From: JAEHCY01 sp964519095
GTDB taxonomy: Bacteria; Pseudomonadota; Gammaproteobacteria; Chromatiales; Chromatiaceae
Length of the DNA: 9,151 nucleotides
Direction of reading: 5' to 3'
Assembly (NCBI GenBank): GCA_964519095.1
Contig: CAZFHV010000140.1
Span: forward strand, 1 to 9,151
The notes below the pieces were generated by a model that saw only the letters and a list, made by a program, of their open reading frames with translations, was not told where the DNA came from and searched no databases. Positions within the stretch are counted from its first letter, which is position 1; the number at the start of each line of letters is the position of its first letter. A program made the translations under genes and the position numbers. This document shows positions 5,496 to 9,151 of the stretch, one piece after another.

Positions 5496-6770
5496 TCAGT
5501 GCCGGATCGGTGACCAGGCAGGCTCCCGCAGGGATCCCGCGTCGATACTGATGCGCTGGCTCATACTGCCGTCGACGGCAACGGCCGCCAGGACCTCCCG
5601 ACCGCCCGACTGGGTCCCATAAAGTACCATGCTGCCATTGGGCGCAAAACTTGGGGACTCGTCCAGGCCGCCGTCGGAGAGGGTCTTGATGGAGCCACCC
5701 GCCAGGTCCATCACCGCGATGCGGAAGCGTCCGCCCTCGCGGGTCACCAGGGCCAGCCGCTTGCCGTCGGGCGAGTAGCGGGCGCGGGCGTTGTAGTCCC
5801 CTTGGAAACTGATGCGCTGGGCCGCCCCCCCGCTGGCGGACATTCGATAGAGCTGGGGTCCACCGCCCCGGTCCGAGGTGAAGACGATCTGGCCACCGTC
5901 CGGCGACCAGGTGGGCTCGGTGTCGATGGCCGGATTGTCCGTCAGGCGCCGCAGCTGGCGGCTGTTGAGGTCCACCGCGTAGATCTCCGGGTTGCCGTCC
6001 TTGGAGAGGGTGAGGGCCAGTTGGCGGCCATCCGGGGACCAGGAGGGGGCCGAGTTGATGCCCGGGAAGGGGCCGATGCGGTCGCGCCGGCCGCTAGTGA
6101 GCTCTTGGATGTACACCGCCGGCTGCTTGTTCTCGAAGGAGACGTAGGCGATGCGGTTACCGTCGGGCGACCACGCCGGCGACAGGATGGGCTCCGCGGA
6201 GGCCACGATGGTCTGGGGATTGTAGCCGTCGGAATCCGCCACCCGGAGCGCCGTGCGCTGGCCCCCACCCGCCTCCCGCACCGAGGTCACGTAAGCGATG
6301 CGGGTGGCGAAGGCGCCGGGGATCCCGGTGAGCTTCTCGTAGATCAGGTCCGCGATCCGGTGGGCGGTGATGCGCAGGTCCTTGGCCCCGCTGTTGAGGC
6401 TCATCCCCAGGAGCTGCTCGCCGCGGAAGACGTCGAACAGGGTGAAGCCCGTATCGAAGCCGCCCCGCGCCCCCTGCACGTTGCCGATCACCAGGTAGTG
6501 GCTACCCAGCTTGCGCCAGTCGGCGAAATCCACCTGATCCGGCTGGGAGGGACGTGCCACCAGATCCTTCTCCGGCAAGGGACGGAAACGGCCGGTGCGC
6601 TGCAAATCGGCGGCGATGATCCCGGCCAGGCTCTCGGGGGCGGCACCCTGGAAGGGCACCACGGCGATGGGCAGGGCCGCCTGGGTACCGCCGGTGATCT
6701 CGATGGTCAGCTCCCCGGACTGGGCGACGAGCTGCCAGCCGAAAAGGAGTAGCAGTGCGATGCGCTTCAT
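5496..6770 (-). CDS. tolB: Tol-Pal system translocation protein TolB
   Basis: Periplasmic protein of 424 residues (E. coli 430) that cycles between Pal and TolA. A signal peptide covers about 1-18 (MKRIALLLLF..., likely cleavage after VAQS). The mature N-terminus GELTIEITGG corresponds to the extended segment that binds TolA in E. coli. Residues about 21-155 form the N-terminal domain, with PIAVVPFQG and the YLVIGNVQG region. From about 156 a six-bladed beta-propeller follows, with the repeated motif SPDG/APNG: SPAWSPDG (197-204), APSWSPDG (241-248), EPTWSPDG (285-292), ARYSPDG (330-336), SPSFAPNG (372-379) and a terminal EPAWSP. The start lies 11 bp after the tolA stop and lacks a recognisable Shine-Dalgarno sequence. 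No alternative start fits the signal peptide better. Confidence 0.96.
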   Translation of the reverse strand: MKRIALLLLFGWQLVAQSGELTIEITGGTQAALPIAVVPFQGAAPESLAGIIAADLQRTGRFRPLPEKDLVARPSQPDQVDFADWRKLGSHYLVIGNVQGARGGFDTGFTLFDVFRGEQLLGMSLNSGAKDLRITAHRIADLIYEKLTGIPGAFATRIAYVTSVREAGGGQRTALRVADSDGYNPQTIVASAEPILSPAWSPDGNRIAYVSFENKQPAVYIQELTSGRRDRIGPFPGINSAPSWSPDGRQLALTLSKDGNPEIYAVDLNSRQLRRLTDNPAIDTEPTWSPDGGQIVFTSDRGGGPQLYRMSASGGAAQRISFQGDYNARARYSPDGKRLALVTREGGRFRIAVMDLAGGSIKTLSDGGLDESPSFAPNGSMVLYGTQSGGREVLAAVAVDGSMSQRISIDAGSLREPAWSPIRH

Positions 6771-6781
6771 GGTGGTCGGTC

Positions 6782-7756
6782 TCAGGGCTTGAAGACGAAT
6801 TTCGGATTGCGGAAGTATTCCTCAAAGAGCCGCCCGCTGGGAACCGGTAGCGGGCTGGCCTTGTAGACGGCGGCCTCCACCGACTGGTCGAAGGCCGGAT
6901 TGCCGCTCCCCTTGATGATGCGCACGCTGCCGGGCACCACCGCCCCCCCGGGCTGCAGCTTCACCTGGATGGTGCAGCTCAGGTTGTCGGGGGTGCCCAG
7001 GGGCCGGATCCAGCCATGTTGGATGCTGCGCTGGATGGCGACCAGGTAATTGTTGAGCTCCTTGGCGTCCTGCTCCCCCTGCATGGCGGACTTCAGCTCG
7101 GACTCCCGGGCGGCGCGCGCCTCCGCCTCGGCCTTGCGCTTGGCATCCTCGGCCGCCTTGAGCTTGGCCTCTTCCGCGGCCTTCTTCTTGGCCTCCTCGG
7201 CGGCCTTCTGTTTGGCCTCTTCCTCGGCCTTCTTCTTCGCCTCCTCGGCCGCCTTCTTCTTGGCCTCTTCCTCGGCCTTGTGTTTGGCCTCCTCGGCGGC
7301 CTTCTGCTTCTGCTCCTCGGCCTTGCGCCGCTCCGCCGCGGCCGCGAGCCGTGCCTCCTCCGCCTCCCGCTTGCGCTCCAGCTCCGCTTGCTCCCGCTTG
7401 AGGTCTAGCATCCGCTGGGCCTCCTCCTCGCGCTGACGCTTCTGCTCGGCCCGACGGGCGGCCTCCGCGGCCTCCTGTTCTTTGCGCTGGCGTTGCAGCT
7501 CGGCGAGACGCTGCTCCTCGCGCTTGCGCGCGGCCTCCCGCTCCTCGTCCGCCCGCTTGAGCCGGTCCACCTCCTGCTGGACCCGCGCCCCGTCCACCAC
7601 GGTGGCCTGCACCGCCGGGGCCTCGGCGGGAGGCGGCTGGGGCGGCTTGCGAAAGGCCATCCAGTCCACCCCCACCAGGAGCAGCACCAAGAGGATCAGG
7701 TGCAGGATCAGCGCGAGCGTGACCGCCCGGGGGTTGTTGCGCAGCACCTGCCACAT
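6782..7756 (-). CDS. tolA: Cell envelope integrity protein TolA
   Basis: Protein of 324 residues (E. coli TolA has 421) linking the TolQR motor to TolB and Pal. Three classic domains are visible. A single membrane anchor at about 13-30 contains His19, equivalent to the conserved His of the anchor. A long Ala/Lys/Glu-rich helix runs from about 58 to 225. A C-terminal TonB/TolA-like globular domain spans about 233-324, from LNNYLVAIQRSI to the final NPKFVFKP. The helix contains an eight-residue periodicity coded by 24 bp tandem repeats. The C-terminal domain keeps the first Cys (CTIQVKL, Cys261), but the position of the second E. coli Cys is Asp290 (PAFDQS), so the E. coli-type disulphide cannot form. 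The ATG directly abuts the tolR stop (TAGATG) with only a weak upstream purine run. Confidence 0.95.
   Translation of the reverse strand: MWQVLRNNPRAVTLALILHLILLVLLLVGVDWMAFRKPPQPPPAEAPAVQATVVDGARVQQEVDRLKRADEEREAARKREEQRLAELQRQRKEQEAAEAARRAEQKRQREEEAQRMLDLKREQAELERKREAEEARLAAAAERRKAEEQKQKAAEEAKHKAEEEAKKKAAEEAKKKAEEEAKQKAAEEAKKKAAEEAKLKAAEDAKRKAEAEARAARESELKSAMQGEQDAKELNNYLVAIQRSIQHGWIRPLGTPDNLSCTIQVKLQPGGAVVPGSVRIIKGSGNPAFDQSVEAAVYKASPLPVPSGRLFEEYFRNPKFVFKP
7119..7310 (-). repeat. Eight tandem 24 bp repeats inside tolA
   Basis: Eight consecutive 24 bp units (7119, 7143, 7167, 7191, 7215, 7239, 7263 and 7287 as unit starts on the plus strand) encode the eight-residue helical unit EEAKKKAA and variants of it. 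Units at 7167-7310 alternate between gcctcctcgg- and gcctcttcc-type beginnings, which suggests that a 48 bp double unit was duplicated. The outer units are more diverged. They form part of the periplasmic rod of TolA, so changes in copy number would alter rod length in steps of eight residues without a frameshift. Confidence 0.85.
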
Positions 7757-8222
7757 CTAGCGTCGCGCCTTGGGCGGCGGCTCGGTCATCAGACCCACGC
7801 TGGGGGCACCCGCGGCCTGGGCCAGCACCATGGCCCGCACCACCCGACCGTAGTCCACCTGGTTGTCGGCACGCACCAGGATGGGGGTCTTGGGCTTGTA
7901 TTTGAGCACCGCCTGGAGGCGCACCACCAGCGTGTCCGCGTCCACTGGCTTGTCCTTGCCCTCGCCAAGGTCAACGTAGAACTGCCCGCCCCGATCCACG
8001 CTGATCACCACCGGCAGGTCCTGCTTCTGGTCGATGGCCTCGGCATCCGCCTCCGGGAGGTCCACCTTGACCCCCTGGGTGAGAAGGGGTGCGGTGACCA
8101 TGAAGATCACCAGAAGCACCAGCATGACGTCGATGTAGGGGACGACGTTGATCTCCGACAGGGGCCGACGGCGCCGGCGGCCTCGCCCGATGCCCCCGCA
8201 GCCGCCGCTCGACTGGTGGACG

Positions 8223-8230
<8 letters not shown>
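7757..8230 (-). CDS. tolR: Tol-Pal system protein TolR
   Basis: ExbD/TolR family protein of 157 residues. It has one membrane segment (about 33-50) and a periplasmic domain that dimerises and can bind peptidoglycan. The cytoplasmic N-terminus is basic (a run of Arg around 17-22) and leads into SEINVVPYIDVMLVLLVIFM. The Asp34 in this segment corresponds to the essential proton-carrying Asp23 of E. coli TolR. The periplasmic part ends with the family pattern ILVRADNQVDYGRVVRAM. The start codon overlaps the end of tolQ by 8 bp and no Shine-Dalgarno sequence precedes it, so translation probably depends on coupling to tolQ. The Gly-rich stretch at residues 8-16, including Cys11, makes the N-terminus slightly longer than that of E. 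coli. Confidence 0.96.
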
Positions 8231-8883
<653 letters not shown>

Positions 8884-8894
<11 letters not shown>

Positions 8895-9151
8895 CGGCAA
8901 TCTCCGCCAGCAGACGGGGTGGGATACGACTGGGCCGGAGGCTGGTGGCGCCCACGCAGGCAATCTCCACCCGGCCGCTACAACAGACCTGGCCATCGCT
9001 GGGGCGGCGGATCTCCTGGCGAAAGCCCAGGCTGGCCCCGCCCCGGGCGATGAGCTCCACCGTCACCTCCAGGTGATCGTTGAAGCGGGCCGGGGAACGG
9101 TAGTCCAGCTCGACGCGCCGCACCACGAACACCACCCCCTCGCGTTCGGCC
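8884..9151 (-). CDS. ybgC: Tol-Pal-associated acyl-CoA thioesterase YbgC (partial, N-terminus outside window)
   Basis: This is the C-terminal part (about 88 residues) of a hotdog-fold acyl-CoA thioesterase. The frame is open to the right edge of the window, so the start and the N-terminal catalytic Asp region are not visible. The visible part carries the pattern FVVRRVELDYRSPARFND, then a strand with ARGGASLGFRQEI and the tail RPSRIPP, which match the second half of YbgC. The family hydrolyses acyl-CoA thioesters in the cytoplasm, is linked to phospholipid metabolism, and is characteristically the first gene of the tol-pal operon. Its TGA lies inside the tolQ start region (11 bp overlap), which implies translational coupling. 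A GTG inside the frame at 9135 should not be taken as the true start, because coding similarity continues upstream of it. Confidence 0.9.

Noticed and set aside
5802..6752. Plus-strand open frame of 316 codons opposite tolB
   Set aside because: It mirrors the propeller repeats of tolB and has no recognisable domain.
7016..7408. Plus-strand Leu/Gly-rich frame that looks like a membrane protein
   Set aside because: The apparent hydrophobic repeats arise from the antisense of the 24 bp tolA units.
6822..7754. Second minus-strand frame of 310 codons inside tolA
   Set aside because: It is a Gly/Arg-rich out-of-frame reading of the Ala/Lys/Glu repeats; the tolA frame gives a complete family match.

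Overview
The window is GC-rich, gene-dense bacterial chromosome. All twelve protein genes that can be supported lie on the minus strand, so the genes read from the right-hand end to the left. The order ybgC-tolQ-tolR-tolA-tolB-pal-cpoB-queE-queC, followed by a DUF1820 gene and further left by bolA, points to a Gammaproteobacterium. The high GC and codon use would suit a Chromatiales/Ectothiorhodospiraceae-type lineage, but that placement is inference and not read from a marker gene.

Right part (about 2749-9151): one tightly packed, probably single transcription unit. It starts with the C-terminal part of the thioesterase YbgC. The complete Tol-Pal envelope machine follows: the TolQ/TolR proton-driven motor, the TolA periplasm-spanning rod, the periplasmic beta-propeller TolB, the outer-membrane lipoprotein Pal and the TPR protein CpoB. 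After these come queE and queC, two enzymes of preQ0 synthesis for queuosine tRNA modification. Gaps are 0-37 bp, or the genes overlap (ybgC/tolQ 11 bp, tolQ/tolR 8 bp, queE/queC 4 bp). The operon promoter must lie beyond the right edge.

Middle part (about 1237-2748): a 168 bp non-coding gap, then a DUF1820 protein and a 315-residue protein with a PDC/Cache-like sensor region but no membrane segment.

Left part (1-1219): a predicted ankyrin-repeat lipoprotein, then BolA. Next to the bolA stop is a perfect 18 bp GC palindrome. The last 150 bp contain several inverted repeats and no recognised gene.

No mobile element, CRISPR array, tRNA or rRNA was seen. Most of the window is well-known conserved machinery. 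The parts least explained are the DUF1820/PDC-sensor pair, the ankyrin lipoprotein beside bolA, and the nested inverted repeats at 6-149. I did not find convincing evidence of an undescribed multi-gene system.
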